A stretch of DNA of 60,995 nt from Nemertoderma westbladi (lineage: Eukaryota > Xenacoelomorpha > Nemertodermatida > Nemertodermatidae). Below, one piece after another: positions 20,079-29,538 of the stretch; position 1 is the stretch's first letter, and every line of letters starts with the position of its first letter. Below the pieces are notes generated by a model. The model was given only the letters and a program-made list of their open reading frames with translations, did no database searches and was not told the DNA's origin. The translations under genes were made by a program, and so were the position numbers. The stretch covers positions 1 to 60,995 of the forward strand of contig JAUCBJ010003611.1 in NCBI GenBank assembly GCA_032718475.1. Direction: 5' to 3'.

Positions 20079-22332
20079 GTAATTAATTAAATAGACCTAT
20101 TTTATTAAAACACGTTAAATTAATTAATTGGGCCTAGGGTCTAATTCAGTACCGTACCACGTACCATAGTAAGTAATAATCATTATAACACTTAAAATGA
20201 ATTAATTACATTAATTATTATTATTTAATTCAATTTTATTTAATTAATAATTTACTTACCGATATGATGCGGATTAACTGAACATTACCTTCACTGCCTC
20301 CTGCCAATATCGGGTACCATGGGAACGAAATTTAAATTAGTCTAATAGGGGTATCAGAATATAGACCATTACAACATAGTCCCTGTAGTCGGATAGTTTT
20401 AGGTGCGGTTTGGTTCCAGTAATAATGTAACATAAAAATAAACTAATAAAACCAGCAATTAGCTTAATAATATTATGTATTCAGTTATCTGTTAGGTTGT
20501 TTGTTATTGGTTTGTATCAATGGCGTTTTAACCAACTGGTAGTTCTACTTAAATAAACAAACTATAATGGTGCCAATAGGCGTACCGGTACTGCAATGCA
20601 GTAAAGTAACTGTACAGAGAATACAACCGGTAATGTATAATAAAAACTTTCATTTTCAAGTCTGCCACACAGTCCCATTACTTACAACAAAGGCTTATTA
20701 TAATAATATATTACACCTGTCATTTTAGATAAGAAGGGACATCCCTAACCCACACCCCACCTTATTTTTATACAATCTTTATCATACTTTATTTAACATG
20801 GAGATACGTAGAATTTTCTTTTTTGAATTTATAGACGTTTAAAGTTTGCGATATCGCCGCCCTCATTGCATCACGACCATTCCTCATTATTAGAAAGCTT
20901 GAGTTGTAAGGATTCCAAATATAAATTTATTTTGAGTTTTGTTGAAAAACAGCTGATATATAATACTGGCGTTCAAAGATTGTGATAAATTCATTCGCTG
21001 GAAGTCATTTATTATAATTAATATAAATACAAACATTCTAGAACGTGATATTATTTTTATCATTTTTATGATAAAAATCCTATTTATTTATCCTATTTAT
21101 AATATATTATTATATTTATGTATGCATAGCTACACATATACATAAATAACTGGTATATTATAATGAAAGATACTTCTTGCAATCTTAGAACGCCCATATC
21201 TCATCTGTTTACCAACGAAATTTAGACATTAATACATATTTGGAATCCTCACAATGCAAGCTTTCAAATATATAAAAAATAAATCACTATTGATGGGAAA
21301 AATGGCAACGAAACGAAGGCAACAATTTCGTAAAAGTCACTTTATAAAACTTTTGTAAAAATTTAAATGTAAAATTGAAAATTCCGGTTACATGGGGTCC
21401 TCTGCTCTGAGTTGAACTAATACAATTTTTAGTAAGGAAACAGCTTATTTCTGCGAGTTAAATTCTCGTGCAGTAGGGAGCTGATTTTTGACTCATACGG
21501 TTTGGAATACTGTTTGGAACAACTTGACACTGTAGTATTTAGACCGGTAGTGATACAGAATATGATACTCTGACCTTTTTGAAATTGACCACCACCGCAA
21601 ACTGATAAATGTATCATTGGATTTGGTAGGTTTTCTCATGTTACAATAAGTGTGGAATTATTGTACTGTTTATAGCAGAGTAAGTGTCTTTTTCAAAAAT
21701 TACAAGTGTACAGAACAGTGAGTGTGGAAAATATTAATGTAAGTTCATATAAGTATATAAGTGTCACTCATTAAAGAAAGTACAATTTTTAATGTCGTTT
21801 TATTCCTGGTAAAATAAATTATTATAAAAATATGTCTATAAATTAGTTCGTATTTGAATAGTTTCGTGAGTTGCCAAATCTGTTATATTCGTATTATATT
21901 ATTATTTTATATTAAAAACGTTATATTCGTCGAATAAGTGGCCATTGTCGATACAGTGTTGTGTTATTCCACAACGTTTATAGCCATTATATAAGACCGC
22001 ATATAACTGTAAATCGATACATTTTATTTACCAATTACCATTATTTACATTCAAATTTTAAGCCCACCACCAACACTGTCAGTAAAAACTCTAACACTCT
22101 CCATAAATAATGTTCGTTGTGGCGTTTTACATGTTTTCGTTTAAGTTTCCCAATGTAATTATGGTCAGTTCAGGCATTACAGTCTATTTTACATATTGCA
22201 TGCATGAGTTTAACCTTCTTTCCCAACCCTCTTTAAATCGGAGCAAAATTGTAGAAATTTTCGAAACAGTTTCATATCGAGTCAACTTAAACTTTGTAAA
22301 AAAAATTTTAATTGGTAGTTCGTCCGATGTAA
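20079..22332. other. Probable intron or intergenic DNA after the WD40 exon
   Basis: This begins with the GTAATTAATT donor. No further WD40-coding exon is recognisable. A decayed inverted pair (about 20893-20935 with GAAAGCTTGAG...GGATTCCAAATAT, and its reverse complement at about 21225-21270) suggests a MITE remnant. The small open frames near 21429-21617 and 22110-22340 show no family features and are not called. Confidence 0.5.
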
Positions 22333-22427
22333 CAGGCTGAGATAACTCCCCACCAAATATGACTCCCCAGTCTTTTCAGCCTAGGCTGAGAACACCCCCA
22401 GTTTTCTTCCTAGATTTCTTAATTAAC

Positions 22428-22491
22428 GGAAAGGAGCAGGTTACAGTGGCGGGCTTTTCTAACCAAAACAATAAACGATAACTCATTAACA
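22428..22491 (-). repeat. Solitary copy of the 68-bp repeat
   Basis: GGAAAGGAGCAGGTTACAG followed by GGCGGG...TTTCTAACCAAAACAATA and AACGATAACT is one minus-orientation copy of the unit that forms the tandem array at 42910-43838. It lies inside the foldback element at 22333-23406, so the unit has been moved or captured. Confidence 0.8.
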
Positions 22492-22560
22492 TAGGTAACA
22501 GTTTAATTTTTGCAATATACGGAAATAGCACAGGTACGGATATGAATTATAACTCAATTA

Positions 22561-23308
22561 GGGGAGTCATATCAGCCTAAGGGGAGTCATCTCGGCCTAA
22601 GGGGAGTCATCTCAGCCTAAGGGGAGTCATCTCAGCCTAAGGGGAGTCATCTCGGCCTAAGGGGAGTCATCTCAGCCTAAGGGGAGTCATCTCAGCCTAA
22701 GGGGAGTCATCGCAGCCTAAGGGGAGTCATCTCAGCCTAAGGGGAGACATCTCAGCCTAAGGGGAGTCATCTCAGCCTAAAGGGAGTCATCTCAGCCTAA
22801 GGGGAGTCATCTCAGCCTAAGGGGAGTCATCTCATCCTAAGGGGAGTCATCTCAGCCTAAGGGGAGTCATCGCAGCCTAAGGGGAGGCATATCAGCCTAA
22901 GGGGAGTCATCTCAGCCTAAGGGGAGTCATCTCAGCCTAAGGGGAGTCATCTCGGTCTAAGGGGAGTCATCTCAGCCTAAGGGGAGTCATCTCGGCCTAA
23001 GGGGAGTCATCTCAGCCTAAGGGGAGTCATCTCAGCCTAAGGGGAGTCATCTCAGCCTATGTAGAGTAATCTCAGCCTAAGGGGAGTCATCTCAGTCTAA
23101 GGGGAGTCATCTCAGCCTAAGGGGAGTCATCTCAGCCTAAGGGGAGTCATCTCAGCCTAAGGGGAGTCATCTCAGCCTAAGGGGAGTCATTTCAGCCTAA
23201 GGGGAGTCATCTCAGCCTAAGGGGAGTCATCTCAGCCTAAGGGGAGTCATCTCAGCCTAAAGGGAGTCATCTCAGCCTAAGTGGAGTCATCTCAGCCTAA
23301 GGGGAGTG
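22561..23308. repeat. 20-bp tandem array, about 37 copies
   Basis: The unit is GGGGAGTCATCTCAGCCTAA and most copies differ by at most one base. Its reverse complement (AGGCTGAGATGACTCCCC) differs at one position from the outer end of the surrounding element's left terminal repeat (AGGCTGAGATAACTCCCC). The array therefore probably arose by amplification of the element's own end. Confidence 0.95.
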
Positions 23309-23406
23309 TTCTAAGCCTAGACTATGATAACTGGGAGTGGAGAGTGTTCTCAACCTAGGCTGAGACGATTGGGGAGTCATTTCAAGAGGGAGTTATCTCC
23401 GCCTTG

Positions 23407-23648
23407 TAAACCAGCACTATTGACTGCTGTTAGACCGAAGATTAAATTGGTAGTTCGTCTAGTCCAATATATTTGACCGAGTCTACCTACGTTCGAAATT
23501 AAATGTGTGCAATCCAATCTGATCAAGGATTGTTTTTATAGCTTTGGAGACTGTTGGTACAAATCGTATAAAACATTAAGTATCATCTGTAGGTTTGGGT
23601 GCTACTGTTGGAGCTGGCGGACTGTTGGAGACTATTATCGACCACATC
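23407..23648. other. Non-coding spacer
   Basis: The phrase AATTGGTAGTTCGTC near 23444 repeats a phrase just outside the left end of the foldback element (near 22312), so flanking host sequence may be duplicated. Nothing else is recognised. Confidence 0.4.
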
Positions 23649-23980
23649 TCGCGGGTAGTTGTTTATATTAACAGTATACAGTATCGCGAGTAGTTGTTTA
23701 TATTAACAGTATACAGTATCGCGGGTAGATGTTTATATTAACAGTATACAGTATCGCGGGTAGATGTTTATATTAACAGTATACAGTATCGCGGGTAGTT
23801 GTTTATATTAACAGTATACAGTATCGCGGGTAGTTGTTTATATTAACAGTATACAGTATCGCGGGTACAGTAGTTGTTTATATTAACAGTATACAGTATC
23901 GCGGGTAGTTGTTTATATTAACAGTATACAGTATCGCGGGTAGTTGTTTATATTACCAGTATACAGTATCGCGGGTGGAT
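23649..23980. repeat. 35-bp minisatellite, left part (about 9 copies)
   Basis: The unit runs GCGGGTAGTTGTTTATATTA then ACAGTATACAGTATC. The array is interrupted at about 23981 and resumes at about 25268 for two more units, so the intervening 1.29 kb is an insertion into a pre-existing minisatellite. Confidence 0.9.
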
Positions 23981-24287
23981 CTAGGACACTTCCCCCCCGG
24001 ACACTTCCCCCCCGGACACTTCCCCCCCGGACACTTCCCCTCCGCCCAAGTAGGACACTTCCACCCCGGACTCTCCCCCCCCCCCGGACACTTGCCCCCC
24101 GGACACTTCCCCCCCAGTTAAAGTGTTAAAATTAATCTGGGTACATCAAAGCAATAAACAAAAGTTAAAGATGGTTACAGGACAAGTTGTATCTAGACAA
24201 GTTTTTTCAAAATTATAAAAGAAACATTTTTATGGTCAAATTTTGTTTGTTTTTCTTTTAATTCCTTTAATTCTTTTAATTTCTTTT

Positions 24288-24490
24288 AATTGGGGGCTGC
24301 CGCCCCCAAACCCCCGCTTCTTTTGTTGGGGGCTACCGCCCCCAAACCCCCGCTTCTTTTCTTGGGGGCTGCCGCCCCCAAACCCCCGCTTCTTTTCTTG
24401 GGGGCTGCCGCCCCCAAATCCCCGCTTATTTTCTTGGGGGCTGCCGCCCCCAAACCCCCGCTTCTTTTCTTGGAGGTCATCGCCCCCAGA
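24288..24490. repeat. 36-bp GC-rich hairpin repeat, about 5.5 copies
   Basis: The unit contains GGGGGCTGCCGCCCCC followed by AAACCCCCGCTTCTTTTCTT. Each unit contains a self-complementary GGGGGC...GCCCCC pair, so each copy can form a strong hairpin. The period is a multiple of three and stop-free in several frames, giving spurious short open frames on both strands. Confidence 0.9.
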
Positions 24491-25177
24491 CCCCGGCATT
24501 TCCCTGAGTGCCCGTGGTGAAAGACTTAAGACCATTTTGAAATAATTAATTCATGTTTGTATCATCAGATAATAAATTGACTAAGCCTAAAGTAGGAGCT
24601 GTATTGAATGTTAACCAATTTAATATATAAATTACTACAATATTATATAATTCAACAAAATCCTATTAAAAATATTGCAAGTAACCAGGAAATTTGATAT
24701 GTTGTGTGTATAATATCTATATAGTATGTATAGTAGTAATATGTATATCAATATGTAATGCTGAACACAGAATACAGGTCGACGCATGTCGATTTTACCC
24801 TGGAGAGGTATAATTTTGATTGCATCAATAATATTCATCCCCATCTGCTACAATTTGAAGAAGACTATTACATAAAAATACCTATAATTAAAACAATTAA
24901 TTATTATAATTCTATAGTTAATAAAAACAGTATATCATTCGGGGGATGGAATTTATAGGTCATCTACTATAATTAATTGTTTAAAGATTAGCAAACAATA
25001 CGATGTAATTGCATTGATAAAACCCATCAATAAAACTTGGATATAAAATGTAAAATCGGGATGCAAAAGATCACTTTCTGAGCTACCAAAGGAAAATTGG
25101 ATACAACTTATCTGGATACAAGCGGTCCGTTTACCTTACAAAATGAAAAATACGAATGTGCGAAGTTAAGAACAGTC
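24491..25177. other. AT-rich interior of the foldback element
   Basis: No coding sequence is recognised. Confidence 0.5.
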
Positions 25178-25267
25178 GGGGGGGGGAGAGTCCGCGGGGG
25201 GGAAGTGTCTGGGGGGGAAGTGTCCGGGGGGGAAGTGTCCGGGGGGGAAGTGTCCGGGGGGGAGTGT

Positions 25268-25350
25268 CCGAACACCATCGCGGGTAGTTGTTTATATTAA
25301 CAGTATATACAGTATCGCGGGTTGTTGTTTATATTAACAGTATACAGTAT
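25268..25350. repeat. 35-bp minisatellite, right part (2 copies)
   Basis: Two further units of the 23649-23980 array, one with a TA insertion. They mark the right edge of the inserted foldback element. Confidence 0.85.
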
Positions 25351-25429
25351 CAGTGAGATATTGTATTTCAGCTTCATACTTCGGCTCAGAAATATTGCAA
25401 AAAACATATTTTTATAATTTTAACCATCC

Positions 25430-25662
25430 TATTGTCCGGCCTATTGACCCGCCTATTGTCCCGCCTATTGTCCCGCCTATTGTTCCGCCTATTGTCCCGC
25501 CTATTGCCCGGCATATTGTCCTGCCTATTAATTGACCCGCCTATTGTCCCGCCTATTGTCCCGCCTATTATCCCGCCTATTGTCCCACCTATTGTCTGGC
25601 CTAATGTCCCGCCTATTGTCCCGCCTGTTGTCCCACCTATTGTCCCGCCTATTGTCCGTTTA
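25430..25662. repeat. 12-bp tandem array, about 19 copies
   Basis: The unit is CCTATTGTCCCG with scattered changes and one ATTAATTGA interruption. The period gives a four-residue repeat in open frames on the plus strand, but there is no coding evidence. Confidence 0.9.
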
Positions 25663-25732
25663 TCCTTGCTATAATGCGTAATTTTGGATTAACTATAAGA
25701 AAGTTTGAGATGTCAGTTATATTCGATGAATA

Positions 25733-26049
25733 ATTCAGGGTTGGAGCAAGTTAAATATTATTAATCAAATGTCAAATATAATTACAAATATATTTCGGTA
25801 GCTCAGCGCTATCTTTATCAATAAAGTACAAATTCTAATATAAATTGCAGAATTGACTAACGTAACGTACGACTTGATATCGGTTGAAAATTGTACTAAA
25901 AACAGAATAAATGTTGTAACCAAAAAACAGAAGACATAGGCAGGGAAACGTATAGGGACCGTAGGTGAATATTGGAGAGCCTAACGAATTATATTTATAA
26001 TTATATTTGTAATTTGATTAATAATATTTAACTTGCTCCAACCCAGAAT
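25733..26049. mobile_element. MITE with about 55-bp terminal inverted repeats
   Basis: The left end GGGTTGGAGCAAGTTAAATA (from 25738) continues through ATTATTAATCAAAT. The right end, reverse complemented, reads the same, and the similarity extends out to 25733 and 26049. The roughly 200-bp interior has no coding capacity. It ends 20 bp before the ATG of the ROC-COR gene, so it may lie in that gene's promoter, 5' UTR or upstream intron. Confidence 0.75.
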
Positions 26050-26067
26050 TTTTCATCGTAATATTGG

Positions 26068-29000
26068 ATGTCAACTCAGTGGAAAGACAGCTTAACAATA
26101 ATTATACTTTATACAGGAGATAATCGCGGCACAATTACAGTAATTGATACGTTCCGTAAAGATCAAACTGAAAGAAAGAAAAGTATCAAACAGGTGGAAA
26201 GTATTTTGGAGGAATCTGAAGAATTAAAGGAAATTGTTGAGTATATCGGATGGGTTGGTCCCATAAATAAACCATTCCAGGGTAAGATAACTAATATAAT
26301 TATATCTACTGTTGATGTTCTTTCAGATAAAGAGAAAGAACTTTACTTTAGACTGGATGCAGATATTTCTGAGTTAACAACCCAGAATCTGGTTAGTATT
26401 TGGGGTTTAAATGAAGTTGCAACAATAGAAATTGTTAATAAATTCAGAGACATGGGACTTATGATTATGAATATAAGTGGATCAAATACACTGAAACTTC
26501 CAAAATTTTTAGTTAATTATATAAAAGAACAAAAACTGCCGATAGAGATACTGGCGAGAGGCCCAGAAGCATTGGCTGCATATAAAGCCGCTCTTTCTAA
26601 AGGGACTACATGGATACTGAAAACCCGGTTAATGTTAGTGGGACAAGAGAGGGCTGGTAAAACTAGTTTGAAGAAGTCCCTTATTGGTCAACCGTTTGAT
26701 ATAAATGAACCAATAACTGATGGTATTGACTCATCTGCTAACTGTATTATAAATACCGGACAAAACACAGATTGGACCAACATAAAAGAAGGGCTTGAGA
26801 CAGCTGTTGATGTCGTCATTACTAAGGAGATTGCAAAAACTGTTCTTGAAAGAAAACAAGTTGCAGGTGATGAGTCTGATATTTCTGGAACTTCAGCAAT
26901 GGGTATTGGTATTGCGACACCCTCAGTTGCAACATCTTCATCTTCTACTGATGATCAACCTAAGATTGCTACTTCAACTTCAAGTTATGGTGCTGAGAAT
27001 GTTCAAAAGGATAGTTTGTGGAGGCGGGTAGTTTCAGTATTACCTGGTTTAAAGTCAAAATATAATAGAAGTAAAATAAATAAAAAATCTAGTACAACTT
27101 TATTAACTGGTGAGAATGAAAGTAAACCTATTGAAGAAAATCTTTCTAGGCAACCCATAAGGGGAGCTATGGAAAATGATATTCCTGGCAACATCACAAA
27201 GGGAGTAGAGGATATATTGTTATCTGGTAAACCTCAAGATATTCTGGCTAAATTTAATGAGGAAGACAGTCGCTTTTCTCTACAGATAGTCGATTTTGGT
27301 GGCCAATGTATTTATTACACAACCCATCAGATATTTTTGAGCAGACGAGCTATTTATATAATTGTATTTAATCTCTTGGAAAATCTTGAAAAAACTCCTG
27401 ATATTATTTTCAGATCTGATGAAAACAATATTAATGAGTTTGTTTTCGGTGAGATTAAGAATATTGAGTTTATTGAATTTTGGTTAAAAAATATTTATTC
27501 ATTTGGTACAAAACTAGAAGTAAATTCTTGTCCACCTGTTTTTGTAGTTGGAACTCATAAAGGCAGCTTACATGCTGATCCTGATACTCAATCTGTAATA
27601 GCAAGTAAAATATTTGAAAAGATTAAGACCCATTTGGGTAAATCTTCATATACAGATAATCTAATTAAAGAATACATTGCTATAGAGAATAATATAGCGA
27701 TTATAAATAGTGGAGAGAAAGACCTTGAAAATTTACAGGCCGATATTGTCAAGGAAATGGTAAATTTTAAGGAGGAAATACCTTTGCAATATCTAAAATT
27801 TGACCAACTTGTGTCTCAATTAATCACGGATGGTAAAGTTTATATTGACATTGACTTGCTAGAGATTAAATTAAAGGATATTGATGTAGAAATGGATAAC
27901 ATTGGTTTGAAAACAATGTTAGAATTTTACCACGATATGGGTACAATAATTTACTTTGATGATGAATCTCTAAGGGATACTGTTATACTGAGCCCAGAAT
28001 GGTTGAGTGGAATGTTTACCAAAATAATAACTGTTAAAGACAAAATAAAGAAACAACATTTTACATTCTGGAAGGACCTGGATAACAATGGTATATTACA
28101 TGAAGAACTCCTTGATTATCTGTGGGAAGGCGTTCTTGATAAAAAACAATTTATGTTGAATATTCTAGAACGTTTTGATTTATTATGTGAACGAGTTTTA
28201 CCAAAAACCGAAAGAACATTGCAAGATGATGTAAAGTTGGCTTATTATGTACCTTGCCGCCTTAAATCTGTTAGATATACTCCATTCACACCAAGACAAT
28301 GTAAAGTTGAATTTTATATTACATTCAAGAGTTTCTTACCGCAAGGATTGTACTACCGTTTAATTAAGAGAACTATTGATTTGTCCTACATTGTAGGTAA
28401 TAGAATAATTCAACCTAAACTTTACCACAGAGTTGCTCAAATATTTTTAGATTTTAATCATCAGGTAATTTTGGAAAGATCTTCTATTTCATTAAATTGG
28501 ATTAAAGTTCAGGTAATTAGATCTGAGATGTTGAGTTCGGGCGATGAACAAACTGAAAGTAAACTTGCACCAGATCCGGATATTGTTAATAAAGTAAATC
28601 ATTTTATTAATACTTCATTGAAGGAAATTATTACCCAAATGAGATTCAAAAATATTTCATTTGATTTCGAAATAAAATGTGAATGTAATGCTAAATGCGA
28701 TCAACATAGATTACTTGACTGCAATGAAGAAGGATGTTTTCACTTTGTTAAACTGGCAGATATTCTATCAAATGATTTTGTTCAATGTAAATTTAATAAC
28801 TCTGTTAGAAGTCGATATATTAGTGGAAAATTCCCTGTTGTTGGGAGATTTAGCTCACATTGGTTAAACATTACAACTAACCAAGATGACCTTATTGATA
28901 GACTGGAAATCTCAGAGTTACTTGTATACTTAGCAAGTAAGGGGGCTATATCAAAGGAAGTTTTAGCTGTTATTGAATCTAAGTCGAATTTGTTGAGTAA

Positions 29001-29538
29001 GAATAAGATTTTGTTGGAGTCAATAAAATGGGGATCAGAAAATAATTACAAAATATTTATTGAAGCATTATATGTAACCAATCAACCGCTTTTGGTTGAA
29101 ATTTTGCATGAAAAAATCAAAATGGAAGACCAAATGTTCCCTGATATTCTAACAAAGTATAAATATATGTTAATGAAAAATTTAGAACAAACTAAATTTG
29201 TGGCACAGCTTCTTGTTAGCCGAAACGTTATAAGTAAATCTATCATAGAAATAATAGAATGTAAAGAATCAATAGATAGTAAGAATGTTGTACTTATAAA
29301 CGCAGTAATGAAAAGATCTTACAAGGATTTTCTATCTTTTTGTAAATGTCTTCGTGTCACCAACCAACATCATTTAGCTGATACTCTAGAGGAAGCAACC
29401 AAAGGTTATGATGCTGATATTGTAGACATTACCGATCAAGCTGATGAAGTTGCTGATATTGATAATACTAATCAAGGTGGAGAGGCCGCTGGGGTTATAG
29501 ACGTTACCAATCAACCGGTGGAGAGGCTGCTGTTATAG
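26068..29538 (+). CDS. ROC-COR GTPase with Cys/His motif, two CARD-like domains and a 12-residue repeat tail
   Basis: 1,156 codons. Residues 1-190 show no recognised domain and no leucine-rich repeats. The ROC GTPase has its P-loop GQERAGKT at 192-199, a DFGG switch-2 motif at 409-412 and THKG at 496-499 where families usually have THxD. About 200 Ser/Thr-rich residues separate P-loop and switch 2, far more than usual. COR follows (FYHDMG at 620-625, LSPEWL at 641-646, YYVPCR at 726-731). A conserved Cys/His cluster lies at 871-892. CARD-like domains occupy about 938-1015 and 1024-1108, the second ending FCKCLRVTNQHHLADTL. The tail (from about 1113) is the first units of the 36-bp repeat and stops after a 2-nt shift. 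Such proteins couple GTP-dependent switching to death-fold assembly; a role in immunity or cell death is inference. The start is uncertain: a possible acceptor (ATACAG at 26111-26116) could mark an upstream intron. Confidence 0.85.
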   Translation: MSTQWKDSLTIIILYTGDNRGTITVIDTFRKDQTERKKSIKQVESILEESEELKEIVEYIGWVGPINKPFQGKITNIIISTVDVLSDKEKELYFRLDADISELTTQNLVSIWGLNEVATIEIVNKFRDMGLMIMNISGSNTLKLPKFLVNYIKEQKLPIEILARGPEALAAYKAALSKGTTWILKTRLMLVGQERAGKTSLKKSLIGQPFDINEPITDGIDSSANCIINTGQNTDWTNIKEGLETAVDVVITKEIAKTVLERKQVAGDESDISGTSAMGIGIATPSVATSSSSTDDQPKIATSTSSYGAENVQKDSLWRRVVSVLPGLKSKYNRSKINKKSSTTLLTGENESKPIEENLSRQPIRGAMENDIPGNITKGVEDILLSGKPQDILAKFNEEDSRFSLQIVDFGGQCIYYTTHQIFLSRRAIYIIVFNLLENLEKTPDIIFRSDENNINEFVFGEIKNIEFIEFWLKNIYSFGTKLEVNSCPPVFVVGTHKGSLHADPDTQSVIASKIFEKIKTHLGKSSYTDNLIKEYIAIENNIAIINSGEKDLENLQADIVKEMVNFKEEIPLQYLKFDQLVSQLITDGKVYIDIDLLEIKLKDIDVEMDNIGLKTMLEFYHDMGTIIYFDDESLRDTVILSPEWLSGMFTKIITVKDKIKKQHFTFWKDLDNNGILHEELLDYLWEGVLDKKQFMLNILERFDLLCERVLPKTERTLQDDVKLAYYVPCRLKSVRYTPFTPRQCKVEFYITFKSFLPQGLYYRLIKRTIDLSYIVGNRIIQPKLYHRVAQIFLDFNHQVILERSSISLNWIKVQVIRSEMLSSGDEQTESKLAPDPDIVNKVNHFINTSLKEIITQMRFKNISFDFEIKCECNAKCDQHRLLDCNEEGCFHFVKLADILSNDFVQCKFNNSVRSRYISGKFPVVGRFSSHWLNITTNQDDLIDRLEISELLVYLASKGAISKEVLAVIESKSNLLSKNKILLESIKWGSENNYKIFIEALYVTNQPLLVEILHEKIKMEDQMFPDILTKYKYMLMKNLEQTKFVAQLLVSRNVISKSIIEIIECKESIDSKNVVLINAVMKRSYKDFLSFCKCLRVTNQHHLADTLEEATKGYDADIVDITDQADEVADIDNTNQGGEAAGVIDVTNQPVERLLL

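Larger units (their letters stand above)
22333..23406. mobile_element. Foldback element whose core is a minisatellite made from its own terminus
   Basis: The terminal inverted repeats are about 70 bp (22333-22405 and about 23335-23406). Both contain GGCTGAGATAACTCCC-like ends, a TGACTCCCCA phrase and CAGCCTAGGCTGAGAACAC. TGTAA lies just outside both ends and is a possible 5-bp target duplication. The interior carries a single 68-bp repeat unit (22428-22491) and the 20-bp array. There is no coding capacity. Confidence 0.7.
23982..25269. mobile_element. Foldback element with inverted 15-bp subterminal repeats
   Basis: The left end (23991-24117) is a run of GGACACTTCCCCCCC units. The right end (about 25178-25269) is a run of the reverse-complement unit GGGGGGGAAGTGTCC. 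ATCGCGGG stands immediately outside both ends; because this also belongs to the host 35-bp repeat it cannot be proved to be a target duplication. Tandem short repeats inverted at the two ends are the classic foldback architecture. The interior is AT-rich and encodes nothing recognisable, apart from a GC-rich 36-bp repeat. Confidence 0.75.

Noticed and set aside
22110-22340. A small hydrophobic 76-codon gene
   Set aside because: AT-rich, no homology recognised, and it runs into the terminal repeat of the foldback element.
22561-23308. CRISPR-like regular repeat
   Set aside because: The 20-bp units are contiguous with no spacers, in a eukaryotic context.
24243-24545. A 100-codon Pro/Phe-rich protein
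   Set aside because: It is the translation of the 36-bp GC-hairpin repeat inside a foldback element; equivalent frames exist on the other strand.
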